From assembly GCF_001296045.1 (NCBI RefSeq), contig NZ_LJHS01000009.1, forward strand, positions 124,001-188,000: a stretch of DNA of 64,000 bases, given 5' to 3'. The notes beneath the pieces are model-generated. The model saw only the letters and a list, made by a program, of their open reading frames with translations, was not told the origin of the DNA and did no database searches. Source of the stretch: Rhizobium sp. AAP43 (GTDB lineage Bacteria > Pseudomonadota > Alphaproteobacteria > Rhizobiales > Rhizobiaceae). Both the position numbers and the translations under genes were made by a program. Positions within the stretch are counted from its first letter, which is position 1. Every line of letters begins with the position of its first letter. Below, in pieces: positions 35,650-45,222 of the stretch.

Positions 35650-37569
35650 TTAAAACTCGCTCCACTCCTGTGCGACGGCAGCATTGCCCTGGAAAGCACC
35701 GGCGATCTTGCGACCGAGAGCCCTGGCCGGAGACGGCACGGGCTGGCGTGCGGCGGTGGCAACTGCGGGCATGGTCCGCTGTGCACCGGCATCGACCTTG
35801 AACTGGGCCATCAACTGGCGAAGCGCCGTCGCCTGCTGCGCAAGAGCATGACTTGCTGCCGTCGACTGCTCGACCATGGCCGCATTTTTCTGCGTGCCCT
35901 GATCCATCTGGTTGACGGCCATGTTGATTTCCTGGAGGCCGGTCGACTGTTCGCGAGCCGAGGTAACGATCGCCTCGACATTGCGATTGATCTCCTGCAC
36001 CTGGATCACGATCGCGTCGAGCGCTCGGCCAGTCTCGTCGACCAACGCCACGCCGTTGCGCACCTGATCGCCAGATGCCGTGATCAGCGCCTTGATCTCC
36101 TTGGCCGCATTGGCCGAACGCTGAGCCAGTTCACGCACTTCCTGGGCAACGACCGCAAAGCCCTTGCCGGCTTCACCAGCGCGTGCCGCTTCGACACCGG
36201 CATTGAGCGCCAGCAGGTTGGTCTGGAAAGCAATGTCATCGATCACGCCGATAATGTTGGAGATCTCGGACGACGAATTTTCGATCTTCTGCATCGCATC
36301 GACGGCGCGGCGAACGACTTCACCGGAATGCTCGGCACTTTCCTTGGTGCGGCTGACGAGAGAGCCAGCCTGTTCGGCGCGGATGGACGAATCCTTCACT
36401 GCAGTCGTCACCTGTTCAAGCGCGGCTGCCGTCTCCTCGACGGAAGAAGCCTGCTGTTCGGTCCGCTTCGACAGGTCGTCGGCAGCAGCCAGCATCTCGT
36501 TGGCGCCGGCATCGATCGAGCGGGCATTTTCGCCAACCGAATGCAGCACATCGCGCAAGCGGTTGATCGACTGGTTGAAGTTGACACGCAAGCCATCGAG
36601 CTGGGCAGAAAAGGCCTGGTCGAGCTTGACCGTCAGATCACCGTCCGAAAGACGCTGCAGGCCGGAGGCGAGCTGGTCGACGGCAAACTGCACTTCAGCC
36701 GCTTCCTTCGCTTTCTGCTCTTCCCGGGCCAGACGCTCGGTTTCGCTGAGGCTGCGATTCTCTTCCGCCTTGCGCTCCAGGTTGGCGCGCTCAAGCGCAT
36801 TGTCACGGAACACGGATACGGCCGCTGCCATCTCGCCGATTTCGTCGCGGCGGTGATCGAACGGAATGGCCTTCTGTGTATCACCACGGGCGAGCCCGTT
36901 CATCGATGCGGTGATCGCCGAGATCGGCCGGACAATGCGTTGAAAGCTGAAGAAGGCAGCGAGGGCGGCGATCAGCGTGCTGATCACGACCGAAGCGATC
37001 GTCGCATTGATGGCGAAGCTTGATATCTCGTCGGCATTGGTCAGAGCCGTCTGCGTGGTTTCGGCATTGGCGCTCAGCATCTCCTGCATGAGCCCACCCA
37101 GGGTCTTGGCATTGGCTGCCATCTCGCCGGAGAACAAGGCCTTTGCCCCTTCCCGATCGCCGGCCGCCGCCATGGTGACCAACTGCTTGCCCTGACGATC
37201 GTAGTCGGCCATTGCGGTGCGCATGGCTTCGAAGCGGGCCTTGGTCGCCGGCAGCGTGATCATTTTTTCATAATCGGCAAAGGCGGCATTGCGCTGTTCG
37301 ATGGCGGTTTGGGCCGCGGCCTCCCTGCTCGCGACCTCCTCGCCAGGATTGGCGCTCAGCAGCAGCGCATAGGTGCGCCTGACTTCTGCAAAGGTGTCGT
37401 TCATGCGCGAAACGCCGATGGTCCGTGGCAAACGTTCGCGGCCGATCACATCGACCTGCGCCTTCACGTTGCTGATGAAATGGGTCGCAAGAATGCCCTG
37501 GCCGATACCAAAGGCCACCACCACGGCAAAAAGCACGGGCAGCAAGGTCCTGATTTTAATGTCTGACAT
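35650..37569 (-). CDS. Methyl-accepting chemotaxis protein, copy 2
   Basis: The 639-residue receptor has TM1 (~8-28), a periplasmic four-helix-bundle sensor, TM2 (~185-210), HAMP, a second HAMP-like linker and a signalling domain with the tip motif [19 protein letters not shown] and C-terminus EWSEF. From HAMP onward it aligns with copy 1 with few changes, but the periplasmic domain is different. That points to a tandem duplication with divergence of ligand specificity. It starts 200 bp downstream of the second ABC exporter gene on the same strand. Confidence 0.95.
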   Translation of the reverse strand: MSDIKIRTLLPVLFAVVVAFGIGQGILATHFISNVKAQVDVIGRERLPRTIGVSRMNDTFAEVRRTYALLLSANPGEEVASREAAAQTAIEQRNAAFADYEKMITLPATKARFEAMRTAMADYDRQGKQLVTMAAAGDREGAKALFSGEMAANAKTLGGLMQEMLSANAETTQTALTNADEISSFAINATIASVVISTLIAALAAFFSFQRIVRPISAITASMNGLARGDTQKAIPFDHRRDEIGEMAAAVSVFRDNALERANLERKAEENRSLSETERLAREEQKAKEAAEVQFAVDQLASGLQRLSDGDLTVKLDQAFSAQLDGLRVNFNQSINRLRDVLHSVGENARSIDAGANEMLAAADDLSKRTEQQASSVEETAAALEQVTTAVKDSSIRAEQAGSLVSRTKESAEHSGEVVRRAVDAMQKIENSSSEISNIIGVIDDIAFQTNLLALNAGVEAARAGEAGKGFAVVAQEVRELAQRSANAAKEIKALITASGDQVRNGVALVDETGRALDAIVIQVQEINRNVEAIVTSAREQSTGLQEINMAVNQMDQGTQKNAAMVEQSTAASHALAQQATALRQLMAQFKVDAGAQRTMPAVATAARQPVPSPARALGRKIAGAFQGNAAVAQEWSEF

Positions 37570-37771
37570 GAGTAGATTCCGGGGAGGAGAGACGCATGCC
37601 GCAACATGTCAGGAAGCGCATCGAGCCTGACCGAAAAAGGGACGTTTCATGTCCGTGGAGTTGCGACGGACCCAGCTCTACCCGGCAATATTTAAAGAAT
37701 TCATTTATTATAACAAAAAACAGTAGGTATCACGACCAATTGAATCCAGAGGCCGGAATGGTGGAGGCGGA

Positions 37772-39637
37772 TCACTCCGCCGCCACCTCCTTCGCGCTCC
37801 CGGCATCGTGCTGGTCCGCCAGGAAACCACCCGATTGCCGGTTCCAGAGGTCGGCATAAATGCCGCCATTGGCCACCAGATCGAGATGCGTTCCCTCTTC
37901 GACGATCCGTCCCCGGTCGAGAACGATCAGGCGATCCATCTGCGTCAAGGTCGACAGGCGATGGGCAATCGCGATCACCGTCTTGTCCTCGATCAGCTTG
38001 AACAGGCTCTCCTGGATCGCCGCCTCGACTTCGGAATCAAGTGCCGACGTCGCCTCGTCGAGGATCAGGATCGGCGCGTCCTTGAGAAAGACGCGGGCGA
38101 TCGCGATCCGCTGGCGCTGACCGCCGGACAGCTTGACGCCCCGCTCGCCAACATGCGCGTCCAGTCCCCGACGTCCCTGCTGGTCGGACAGTGCCTCGAT
38201 GAAGTCCCAGGCATTGGCACGCTTCGCCGCCTCCATCACCTCGGCATCCGTGGCATCAGGCCGGCCATAGGCGATGTTGTCGCGGATGGAGCGATGCAAA
38301 AGGGACGTATCCTGCGTAACGACACCGACCAGCGCTCTCAGGCTGTCCTGCGACACGGTTGAGATATCCGTGCCGTCGATCAGGATCTTGCCCTTCTCGA
38401 GATCGTAGAACCGCAGCAGCAGGTTCATCAGCGTCGTCTTGCCCGCCCCGGAGCGGCCAACGAGACCAACCTTTTCGCCTGCCCTGATGGTCAGCGAGAA
38501 GTCCTCGATGACACCCTTTTCCTTGCCATAGTGGAAGCGCACGCCATCATAGACAATCTCGCCCTTCGGCGCTTCGAGCGCTTTTGCACCAGGTTGATCG
38601 ACAATGTCATGCGCCTTCGTCATCATGCTCATGCCGTCATAGACGGTGCCGATGTTTTCGAAGAGCGATGCCACCTCCCACATGATCCACTGCGACATGC
38701 CGTTGATACGCATGGAAAGGCCGATCGCCACGGCGATCGCGCCGACGGTGACGGTTCCGTTCAGCCAGAACCAGATGCCAAGGCCAGCCACCAGGAACTG
38801 GACGAGCACATTATTCATGTCGACGCAGATGTTCAGAAGCGAAATCTGCCGCATCTGGCGATGCACGGTGCCAAGGAAGGCATCCATCCCCTCGCGCGCA
38901 TAGACCTCTTCGCGACCGGCATGCGAGAAGAGCTTCACGGTGCCGATATTGGTATAGCTATCGACAATCCGGCCCGTCATCATCGAGCGGGCATCAGCCT
39001 GCTCGCTGGACGATTTGCGCAGCTTCGGAATGAAGTGGCGCAAGATCAGCGCATAGATCACCAGCCATGCCACCAGGGGAATGCCAAGCCGCCAGTCCAC
39101 CGACGCGACCAGCGCCAGCATCGAGACGAAGAAGGTCGTCGCATAGATGAAGACGTCGATCAGTTTCATCACGCTTTCGCGGATGGAGAGTGCCGTCTGC
39201 ATGACCTTGGTCGAGACCCGGCCCGCGAATTCATTGGCGAAGAAGGTCATCGAGTGACGCAGGAGGAAACGGTGCATTTGCCACCGTGCGATCATCGGAA
39301 AACTGCCCGCCAGCACCTGATGCATGGTGATCGTGTGCATGATGCCGAGCAGCGGCATGCCGAGGAGAAGCAGCGCCGCCATCCACATCAGCGTGCCGCC
39401 TTCCGTCTGCAGGAACGTGTCAGGATTGGCTGTCGAGAGCCAGTCGACGATATTGCCGAGGAATTGGTAGAGCAGGACTTCCACGACCGCGATCAGGCCC
39501 GAACAGGCGCCAAGCACGACCAACCACCAGCGCGCCGCCCGCGTATAGTGCCAGCAGAAGGCGATCAGCCCCTTCGGCGGCAGCACAGGATCGTCGGACG
39601 GATAGGGATTCAGGCGGTTTTCGAACCACGAGAACAT
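37772..39637 (-). CDS. ABC exporter, fused membrane and ATPase domains (MsbA-like), copy 2
   Basis: The 621-residue protein has an N-terminal six-helix transmembrane region and a nucleotide-binding domain with Walker A GRSGAGKTT, signature VKLSGGQRQR and Walker B ILILDEATSALDS. It begins MFSWFENRLNPY, matching the SVARLFENWIDPF start of copy 1 at 30364-32235, which marks the two as paralogs. It lies upstream of the chemoreceptors on the same strand. A possible heterodimeric exporter partner; the substrate is unknown. Confidence 0.93.
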   Translation of the reverse strand: MFSWFENRLNPYPSDDPVLPPKGLIAFCWHYTRAARWWLVVLGACSGLIAVVEVLLYQFLGNIVDWLSTANPDTFLQTEGGTLMWMAALLLLGMPLLGIMHTITMHQVLAGSFPMIARWQMHRFLLRHSMTFFANEFAGRVSTKVMQTALSIRESVMKLIDVFIYATTFFVSMLALVASVDWRLGIPLVAWLVIYALILRHFIPKLRKSSSEQADARSMMTGRIVDSYTNIGTVKLFSHAGREEVYAREGMDAFLGTVHRQMRQISLLNICVDMNNVLVQFLVAGLGIWFWLNGTVTVGAIAVAIGLSMRINGMSQWIMWEVASLFENIGTVYDGMSMMTKAHDIVDQPGAKALEAPKGEIVYDGVRFHYGKEKGVIEDFSLTIRAGEKVGLVGRSGAGKTTLMNLLLRFYDLEKGKILIDGTDISTVSQDSLRALVGVVTQDTSLLHRSIRDNIAYGRPDATDAEVMEAAKRANAWDFIEALSDQQGRRGLDAHVGERGVKLSGGQRQRIAIARVFLKDAPILILDEATSALDSEVEAAIQESLFKLIEDKTVIAIAHRLSTLTQMDRLIVLDRGRIVEEGTHLDLVANGGIYADLWNRQSGGFLADQHDAGSAKEVAAE

Positions 39638-40045
39638 GAGATGTCTCCGAAATGGATAGGCGCAGCCTGACGGATATGCGGTGTCGCGACGGCGCGAAAT
39701 GTCAATGAGGAAGGCCTTGTCGGCCTCAGGACGAAATTACCGGTGAAAGAAGGGCGATGAACTCGCCGTCACGCAATCAGGGTAAAAACGCGGAATGGCG
39801 TGTGAATACCAGATCGATCCATCAATGGCCCTCCCGCTTGCGTGTTGAACAGGCACTCTTTCTACCGTCCTGTTCAGTTTTTGACCATAAGCCTCTTCGA
39901 AAGGCCGGGCATTCCACCGTGACTGTTGCAAGAGAGGCACAGCCAGGGCCCATGGTGGATCGAGAAGAAGGACCACTGGCGCGAAGCAGGCCGCCGTTTG
40001 CCACCACGCTTGAGCCGCGCCGTCACCTGTCGTAAGCAAACCGCC
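39638..40045. other. Divergent intergenic region before trmL, no gene recognised
   Basis: About 400 bases between the divergent ABC exporter copy 2 and trmL, holding both promoters. The only structure noted is a dyad, TGAACAGG (39846-39853) with CCTGTTCA (39869-39876), followed by GTTTTTG; it could be a weak plus-strand terminator or an operator. Short open frames here lack coding signs. Confidence 0.35.
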
Positions 40046-40504
40046 ATGACCGACTTGCGCATCGCCCTGTTCCAGCCCGACATTCCCGGCAATACCGGCA
40101 CGATCCTGAGGCTTGCCGCCTGTCTTGGGCTGAAGGTCGATATCATCGAGCCCGCCGGTTTTGTCCTGTCCGACAAAAATCTCAGGCGCGCCGGCATGGA
40201 TTATCTGGCCAGCGTCGCCATGACCCGGCACATCAACTGGGACCGCTTCGACGCCTGGCGGCTCAGTGAGGGACGCCGGCTGGTGCTCGCCTCGACAAGG
40301 GCGGCCCTCCCCTATACCCGCCTCGACTACCGGGCGAATGATATTCTCCTCTTCGGTCGCGAAAGCGCGGGGGTCCCGGAGCATGTCCATGACCTTGCGG
40401 AAGAGCGCGTGCTCATTCCCATGGCCGAAGGGCAGCGGTCGATCAACGTCGCTCTCTCCGCCGCAATGATCGCTGGCGAAGCCATGCGCCAGACAGGGCC
40501 CTGA
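40046..40504 (+). CDS. trmL: tRNA (cytidine(34)-2'-O)-methyltransferase
   Basis: The 152-residue SPOUT methyltransferase modifies the wobble base of tRNA-Leu. Family motifs are PDIPGNTGTILRLAACLG near the N-terminus, LLFGRESAGVP and the SAM-knot segment MAEGQRSINVALSAAM. The ATG at 40046 gives the usual family length; an upstream open frame is non-homologous. It stands alone on the plus strand. Confidence 0.95.
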   Translation: MTDLRIALFQPDIPGNTGTILRLAACLGLKVDIIEPAGFVLSDKNLRRAGMDYLASVAMTRHINWDRFDAWRLSEGRRLVLASTRAALPYTRLDYRANDILLFGRESAGVPEHVHDLAEERVLIPMAEGQRSINVALSAAMIAGEAMRQTGP

Positions 40505-40579
40505 CGCCGCTTGCGCTTGCCATTTTCTGCCTGCTGCCATCCCAGACCCCCTCTTTTCAAATCGACGAAACAATCATCG

Positions 40580-40601
40580 GACCTCAACCACCCTTGAGGT
40601 C
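40580..40601. promoter_or_regulatory. Perfect 8-bp dyad between trmL and the hydrolase gene
   Basis: GACCTCAA-CCACCC-TTGAGGTC. No T-tract follows, so an operator for the downstream gene is as likely as a terminator for trmL. Confidence 0.35.
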
Positions 40602-40721
40602 AAGTGGCGCGTTTGGCTACAGCGAAAGTCTGGGCTTGAATACCCGCATGAAGCGCTTGAAAGATTGCTAATTCACCCGAAAGGCGGTATGCTGCGGCGC
40701 AACATTACGGGAGTTGGAGCC

Positions 40722-42131
40722 ATGTTCGAGACAGCATTTGCCCTAGGCCTGACGCAGTTCGCACGATCCTTGAGTTTCCCCGAACGGCTCAGCCGCCGCC
40801 CCGTTCGAAACGCCGCCCTCGAGCCCTGGCGGCTTCGCAACACCGGGCTTGACGCACTCTATTATGACGTGAAGGCCCTGACGGCCGAAGAAACCTTCTA
40901 TGTCAGCGACAGCATCGCCTCCGAGGGGCTGATCATGATCGTGCCGCCGACCGGCCACGGCATGCTGACGCTATGCGACAGCGTCGAGGAATACCGGCTT
41001 CGCGGCGGAAAAGACGTCCATTCCATGGCCGTCGCCGGCATTGGTGGCTCGGCGATCGGGGCTGCCGCCTTTGCCCGTAACGTTGCCGATGCACTTGGAC
41101 AGCCGGTTGCAGCCGTGGTCTCGGGCTATGGTCTCGGTGACCTTGTCAACGAGGCAATCGGCGGCGCATTCCTCTTCGGATGGATGGGCCATATCCGCGG
41201 AAATCTGGAGGCCATCGACGATGCGGTCGGCCGCCCCAAACTTGGGGCCTACGGGCAGCGGGCCGCAGACACGAACCCAGCGCGCCGCACCGGACTGGAT
41301 AGCGATACGGTCGCAACCCTGCTGGCCGACAAGGATCTATCCTTTACCTTCATCGCGGGGCACTCGCGCGGAAACAAAGTCATTGCCGACGCCCTCTTCA
41401 CACTCAAGCGCAACGACCCGGAACGTCTCGCAACCCTTGTTGATGCCTGCCGCGTCGTCACCTTCGGCGGTCGCATCAAGATGCCGGAGGCCTTTACCGA
41501 AGTCATCGATGTCGTTGGCGAACTGGACTGGTTTGGCGAACTGAATTCTCGCCCGAAAATCCCGGCAGACCTGAAAGTGCCATTCTGCGGTCATTCGACC
41601 AATACCGACCTGCCCGGCACACTTCACGTCACAAAGATCCTCAAGGGCATCATGGCCCGGGGCGCTGTGGTCGAAACGCCAATCTTATCGACGGCGCCCG
41701 AGGCCGCACCTGAGGAAATCCCGGCAAGCACACTGCCTGCCGCGCCCGTGACGGCGCTCGCGCCTAAAACCGAAATCCCGCCCGAGCCCGCCGTGGAAGC
41801 CAAGCCAGAGCCAATATCGGCCCTCACGGAGGAACCCGTGGCCGCGGTCGAAGTTGCCAGCACCACGGCCATCGACCCGCAGAGCCTACCCGTTGCGACC
41901 CAGCTGGACGTCACGGACAGCGCCGAGGAAGCGGTACCGACATCGCTCTCCACAGCTGTGATGGAACCGGCAATTCCTGTCGAGCCCGCCACCACAGAGC
42001 ACGTTTCGGAACCTCTGACCGCACAAGCGGAGGCTCCGGTTACAACGAAAGCCATCGCGCAGCCTGCGTCAAAGCCCGTCGTCCTGCCGCGCAGCAAAGC
42101 CAAGCCTGCCGCTGGCAAACGCCGCCGCTGA
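40722..42131 (+). CDS. Alpha/beta-hydrolase-like protein with long disordered C-terminal tail
   Basis: The 469-residue protein has a hydrolase-like core (~1-315) with the nucleophile elbow GHSRG (Ser215), an upstream GIGGS glycine-rich turn, Asp candidates near DVVGELDWFG (~263-271) and His candidates at 291 or 302. Residues ~320-469 form a Pro/Glu/Ala/Thr-rich, probably disordered tail ending in the basic KAKPAAGKRRR. The ATG at 40722 follows GGGAGTTGGAGCC. The core resembles large serine hydrolases of rhizobia without a known substrate; I cannot name the family. The tail may tether it to the membrane, DNA or a partner. Confidence 0.75.
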   Translation: MFETAFALGLTQFARSLSFPERLSRRPVRNAALEPWRLRNTGLDALYYDVKALTAEETFYVSDSIASEGLIMIVPPTGHGMLTLCDSVEEYRLRGGKDVHSMAVAGIGGSAIGAAAFARNVADALGQPVAAVVSGYGLGDLVNEAIGGAFLFGWMGHIRGNLEAIDDAVGRPKLGAYGQRAADTNPARRTGLDSDTVATLLADKDLSFTFIAGHSRGNKVIADALFTLKRNDPERLATLVDACRVVTFGGRIKMPEAFTEVIDVVGELDWFGELNSRPKIPADLKVPFCGHSTNTDLPGTLHVTKILKGIMARGAVVETPILSTAPEAAPEEIPASTLPAAPVTALAPKTEIPPEPAVEAKPEPISALTEEPVAAVEVASTTAIDPQSLPVATQLDVTDSAEEAVPTSLSTAVMEPAIPVEPATTEHVSEPLTAQAEAPVTTKAIAQPASKPVVLPRSKAKPAAGKRRR

Positions 42132-42135
42132 GACA

Positions 42136-42171
42136 CGAAAGCCGCCAGAAAACCGGCGTCTTTCCATTTTT
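42136..42171. terminator. Bidirectional terminator between hydrolase and flagellin genes
   Basis: AAAGCCGCC pairs with GGCGTCTTT (one mismatch) and is followed by CCATTTTTTATC on the plus strand. The two genes converge here. Confidence 0.6.
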
Positions 42172-42181
42172 TATCAGAGGC

Positions 42182-43141
42182 TTACAGGAAAAGGCTCAAC
42201 TTCAGCGACATGGAGTTGTTGGCGATGTTGAGCCCACTCGCCTGCAGCTGTCGCTGAGCGCCGAGCGCTGCCTCGCGGGCGGACTGCTCGCCCATATCGG
42301 CATCCACCAGCTGACTGACAGCCGCGTCGTTCAAGCCCTGCAGATCCTCGACGAAATCGACATTGGCCGAAATTCGGTTGCGTGTCGAACTGACATCGGC
42401 GCTCGCCCCAACCATGTCGATCATCACGCGATTGAGCGTCGTGATCATCCCGTCGAGTTCGTCACTGGTTGTGTTCTGATCGACGCGGATCTCGCGCGAT
42501 GCATTGCCATTACCGACTGCGGATCCCGCGTCGAGGAGGTAATAATTATAGTTCACGCCGCTGATCGTTGTGCCGGAATAGGCCCGCGTCAACATGCCAT
42601 CGGCCGCATCCTGCTTCGAAATCAGCGTAGAGTTGCCGGTGTCGAAGTCGATCATGTTGATCGAGAGGTCGCCGGCGCCATTGCTGGTCACGGATGCCAG
42701 CAGCGCAGCGACCTTAGGGCGGCTCCCCTCTTCCACCTGCAGCCAGTTTTCCCCCGCAAAACCACCAGATACTGCGATTGAGGCCAGTTGCCCCTTCATC
42801 TCATTAATGTCACTGCCAATCGTGGCACGGTTGGCCCCGACAGATTTGGCAATGATCAGTTTCTGCTGGATCTGGGCGACGACATCGGTGGCCTTGTCGA
42901 GCCCACTGGCGGCTGTATCGGTCATTGCGGCTGCAAGGCTGTTCGCATCCTGGACTGCCGTCATCGACAGGCTCTCGGCGCGCATCGTGGTGGCGATCGA
43001 CCAGTAAGCGGCGTCATCTTGCGCACGGGCAACGGTCTTGGCCGATGCGGTCTGGCGCTGGGAGGCGTCCAGGGCGACGGAAGACGCCGCAAGCCGCGAG
43101 GCCGCGCTGGTCGAAGTCGGATTGAACGAAACTGAGGTCAT
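42182..43141 (-). CDS. Divergent flagellin
   Basis: The 319-residue protein matches rhizobial flagellins at both ends: DDAAYWSIATTMRAES near residue 50 and a C-terminal LVDADMGEQSAREAAL...ANNSMSLKLSLF. The usual N-terminal part (two ~20-residue helices with an SSG turn) is replaced by a Ser/Ala-rich stretch (SFNPTSTSAASRLAASS), so the D0 interface is unusual. No other flagellar gene is nearby. The ATG at 43141 gives the rhizobial MTS start; an ATG at 43162 is an alternative. It may be a minor filament protein or a specialised one. Confidence 0.88.
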   Translation of the reverse strand: MTSVSFNPTSTSAASRLAASSVALDASQRQTASAKTVARAQDDAAYWSIATTMRAESLSMTAVQDANSLAAAMTDTAASGLDKATDVVAQIQQKLIIAKSVGANRATIGSDINEMKGQLASIAVSGGFAGENWLQVEEGSRPKVAALLASVTSNGAGDLSINMIDFDTGNSTLISKQDAADGMLTRAYSGTTISGVNYNYYLLDAGSAVGNGNASREIRVDQNTTSDELDGMITTLNRVMIDMVGASADVSSTRNRISANVDFVEDLQGLNDAAVSQLVDADMGEQSAREAALGAQRQLQASGLNIANNSMSLKLSLFL

Positions 43142-43226
43142 GGAGAACTCGCCACCTGTCATGTCGCTTCATGGGCGGCATCATGCCGTCCGTCGTCATG
43201 GGGCATACTGACAGGCAGCATTTGTA

Positions 43227-43242
43227 TTTCGATTGATCGAAA
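43227..43242. promoter_or_regulatory. Palindrome upstream of divergent flagellin
   Basis: TTTCGAT-TG-ATCGAAA has perfect 7-bp arms and lies ~90 bp before the flagellin start, in an AT-rich stretch. It is a candidate operator for the flagellin promoter; the binding protein is unknown. Confidence 0.4.
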
Positions 43243-43318
43243 CATTAGAATTTTAGCAAGACTTCAGATCGCATCGCTTTTTCACGATCAAAGCCAGTTT
43301 GTCTCAACAGCCTGACTT

Positions 43319-43576
43319 TCAGTCGGCCGATGACAGACGCCGCATTGTGAATTCGATCTGATCGCCCTCGAGTTGGCGCCAGCTCTCGACCTCTGTCCAA
43401 TAGGCAGCCTTTGGAAAGGCATTGAACCATTCGCGCGCCGTCGCCCGGGCTTCCTCTCGGGATTGGCAGTAGGTTTCCCTGACGAATTGAGAGGTTCCCC
43501 CAAGCGCGGCATGGGCGCGCTGTTCGGCAATGCGCTTCTTCAGGCCGTGAAATGACGGCGGACCGGGCATCTTCAT
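43319..43576 (-). CDS. Hypothetical small protein
   Basis: The 85-residue soluble protein has no family I recognise. Its sequence is protein-like (GLKKRIAEQRAHAALGG, then SREEARATAREWFNAFPKAAYWTEVESW) and its ATG follows GAGGGATGTCACG. It is transcribed divergently from hemF and lies between hemF and the flagellin gene. Confidence 0.65.
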   Translation of the reverse strand: MKMPGPPSFHGLKKRIAEQRAHAALGGTSQFVRETYCQSREEARATAREWFNAFPKAAYWTEVESWRQLEGDQIEFTMRRLSSAD

Positions 43577-43719
43577 CGTGACATCCCTCGCATGCGTGCA
43601 ACTTTAATGCGCCTTCGCGTTCTTGGCGAGAAGATTTTCCGGGGACGCAAAGCCCGCCTCGGTGGCGGCCCGGTCTCGGACCTGATAAGGGCTGAATGAC
43701 CGCAAAGGGGGAGAAGACC

Positions 43720-44634
43720 ATGGAGCGACCGGACCTGCCAAAGGGGCTGCCCGACGATATCGAGGCGAAGAAGGCCACGGCCCGTGCCTGGTTCGAAAGC
43801 CTCCGCGACAGCATCTGCGCCTCCTTCGAGACCATCGAGGACGAGCTCACCGGCCCCCTTTCTGATCGCCCCGCCGGTCGCTTTGTCGCAAAGGACTGGC
43901 AGCGCGACGACGGCAAGGGCGGCGGCGGCCGCATGTCGATGATGGAAGGCCGCGTCTTCGAAAAGGTCGGTGTCCACACCTCCACCGTCCATGGCGAATT
44001 CTCACCCGAATTCCGCAAGCAGATGCCAGGCGCCGAGGAAGACCCGCGCTTCTGGGCCTCCGGCATTTCGCTGATCGCCCACCCCGTTAACCCCAACGTC
44101 CCGACCGTGCATATGAACACGCGCATGGTCGTTACCTCAAGCCAGTGGTTTGGCGGCGGTGCTGACCTCACCCCCGTGCTTGATCGCCGCCGTACCCAGG
44201 ATGATCCAGACACGCTCGCCTTCCATGCCGCCATGCAAAAGGCCTGCGAGGCCCATCCGAGCGTTGCTGATTATCCTGCCTACAAGGAATGGTGCGACCG
44301 CTACTTCTTCCTGCCCCATCGCAACGAGGCCCGCGGTATCGGTGGCATCTTCTACGACTGGCTGCATCACGAGGCCAATGCCGGCGGCTGGGAGGCAAAT
44401 TTTGCCTTCACCCGCTCTGTCGGCCAGGCTTTTGCGGCAATCTATCCGCAGATCGTCCGGGCCAACTTCAACGCTCCCTGGACCGATGCTGACCGCGAGG
44501 AACAGCTTGTCCGTCGTGGCCGCTATGTCGAATTCAACCTGCTGTACGACCGGGGCACGATCTTCGGCTTGAAGACGGGCGGAAACGTCGAATCGATTCT
44601 GTCATCGCTACCACCGATGGTACGCTGGCCCTGA
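43720..44634 (+). CDS. hemF: Oxygen-dependent coproporphyrinogen III oxidase
   Basis: The 304-residue enzyme decarboxylates coproporphyrinogen III to protoporphyrinogen IX using O2. Visible are [27 protein letters not shown], the metal/substrate region [22 protein letters not shown] and [18 protein letters not shown]. The ATG at 43720 has GGGGGAGAAGACC in front; an ATG 24 bases upstream is less likely. It stands alone, and haem supply for the nearby bc1 complex is an obvious link. Confidence 0.97.
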   Translation: MERPDLPKGLPDDIEAKKATARAWFESLRDSICASFETIEDELTGPLSDRPAGRFVAKDWQRDDGKGGGGRMSMMEGRVFEKVGVHTSTVHGEFSPEFRKQMPGAEEDPRFWASGISLIAHPVNPNVPTVHMNTRMVVTSSQWFGGGADLTPVLDRRRTQDDPDTLAFHAAMQKACEAHPSVADYPAYKEWCDRYFFLPHRNEARGIGGIFYDWLHHEANAGGWEANFAFTRSVGQAFAAIYPQIVRANFNAPWTDADREEQLVRRGRYVEFNLLYDRGTIFGLKTGGNVESILSSLPPMVRWP

Positions 44635-44804
44635 ATTTTCGTGGGCAATCGTTTGCAACAACGTTCACAGGCCCTCACGAAAAAGAATGGCCTGTCTTTC
44701 TGAGTGCTTAGCGAATCACGCCTCGGAAATTGACGCATCGCATTGCGTTTCAGCATCTTCTTGAGCATCCTGCCCCTGCACGCACTATCGAGGAGGGATA
44801 TGCG

Positions 44805-45080
44805 ATGACCTGGCAGACCGCTGTAATCAAGACGCGTGTGAGTAAACCCGCCGAGCGCATGATCGATGGACCCGAGTTGATCGATCGACTGGCGGAACAG
44901 TTGCGTGCTTCGAGTGACGTTGAGCTGCCCCATTCTTATTTCGTCGAGCAGGTACGGCTCGGTCTCGCAGGCAATGACCTGACGGATCGCGTGGCTGCAA
45001 ACGACGTGGAAAGCGGAACACATCGCGGCAAGGGAGGATCAAGCCGCTCTGTCTTCCATTCCTGGGCCATACCAGACTAG
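44805..45080 (+). CDS. Hypothetical small protein
   Basis: The 91-residue protein of unknown family is preceded by a strong ribosome-binding site (GAGGAGGGATATGCG). It is polar, with IDGPELIDRLAEQLRASSDVE and ELPHSYFVEQVRLGLAGND, and a Ser/Gly-rich C-terminus ending SWAIPD. No membrane segment is seen. A terminator follows after ~45 bp, so it is probably a single-gene transcript. Confidence 0.6.
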   Translation: MTWQTAVIKTRVSKPAERMIDGPELIDRLAEQLRASSDVELPHSYFVEQVRLGLAGNDLTDRVAANDVESGTHRGKGGSSRSVFHSWAIPD

Positions 45081-45122
45081 TGCCGAAACAGGCCTTTTGA
45101 GATCCACCGCGCAACTGACCTC

Positions 45123-45153
45123 CGGCCCGCCTCTGCGCGGGCCGTTTTTTTTG
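45123..45153 (+). terminator. Rho-independent terminator after the 91-residue ORF
   Basis: GGCCCGC pairs with GCGGGCC around CTCTGC and is followed by a run of eight or more T. Confidence 0.85.
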
Positions 45154-45222
45154 TCGCATCACCGAGTGAACAAGCCCGGGGCTGAATGGTTATGCCTCGA
45201 GCATAAACAGGAGGAGACGAGC

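Noticed and set aside
38531-39670. Open frame of ~380 codons on the plus strand opposite ABC exporter copy 2
   Set aside because: It lies opposite the intact ABC transmembrane region and is rich in His/Arg/Asp with no start signal.
39846-39876. Dyad TGAACAGG/CCTGTTCA followed by GTTTTTG as a terminator
   Set aside because: No plus-strand gene precedes it and its loop is 15 nt, so it is noted only as weak structure in the intergenic entry.
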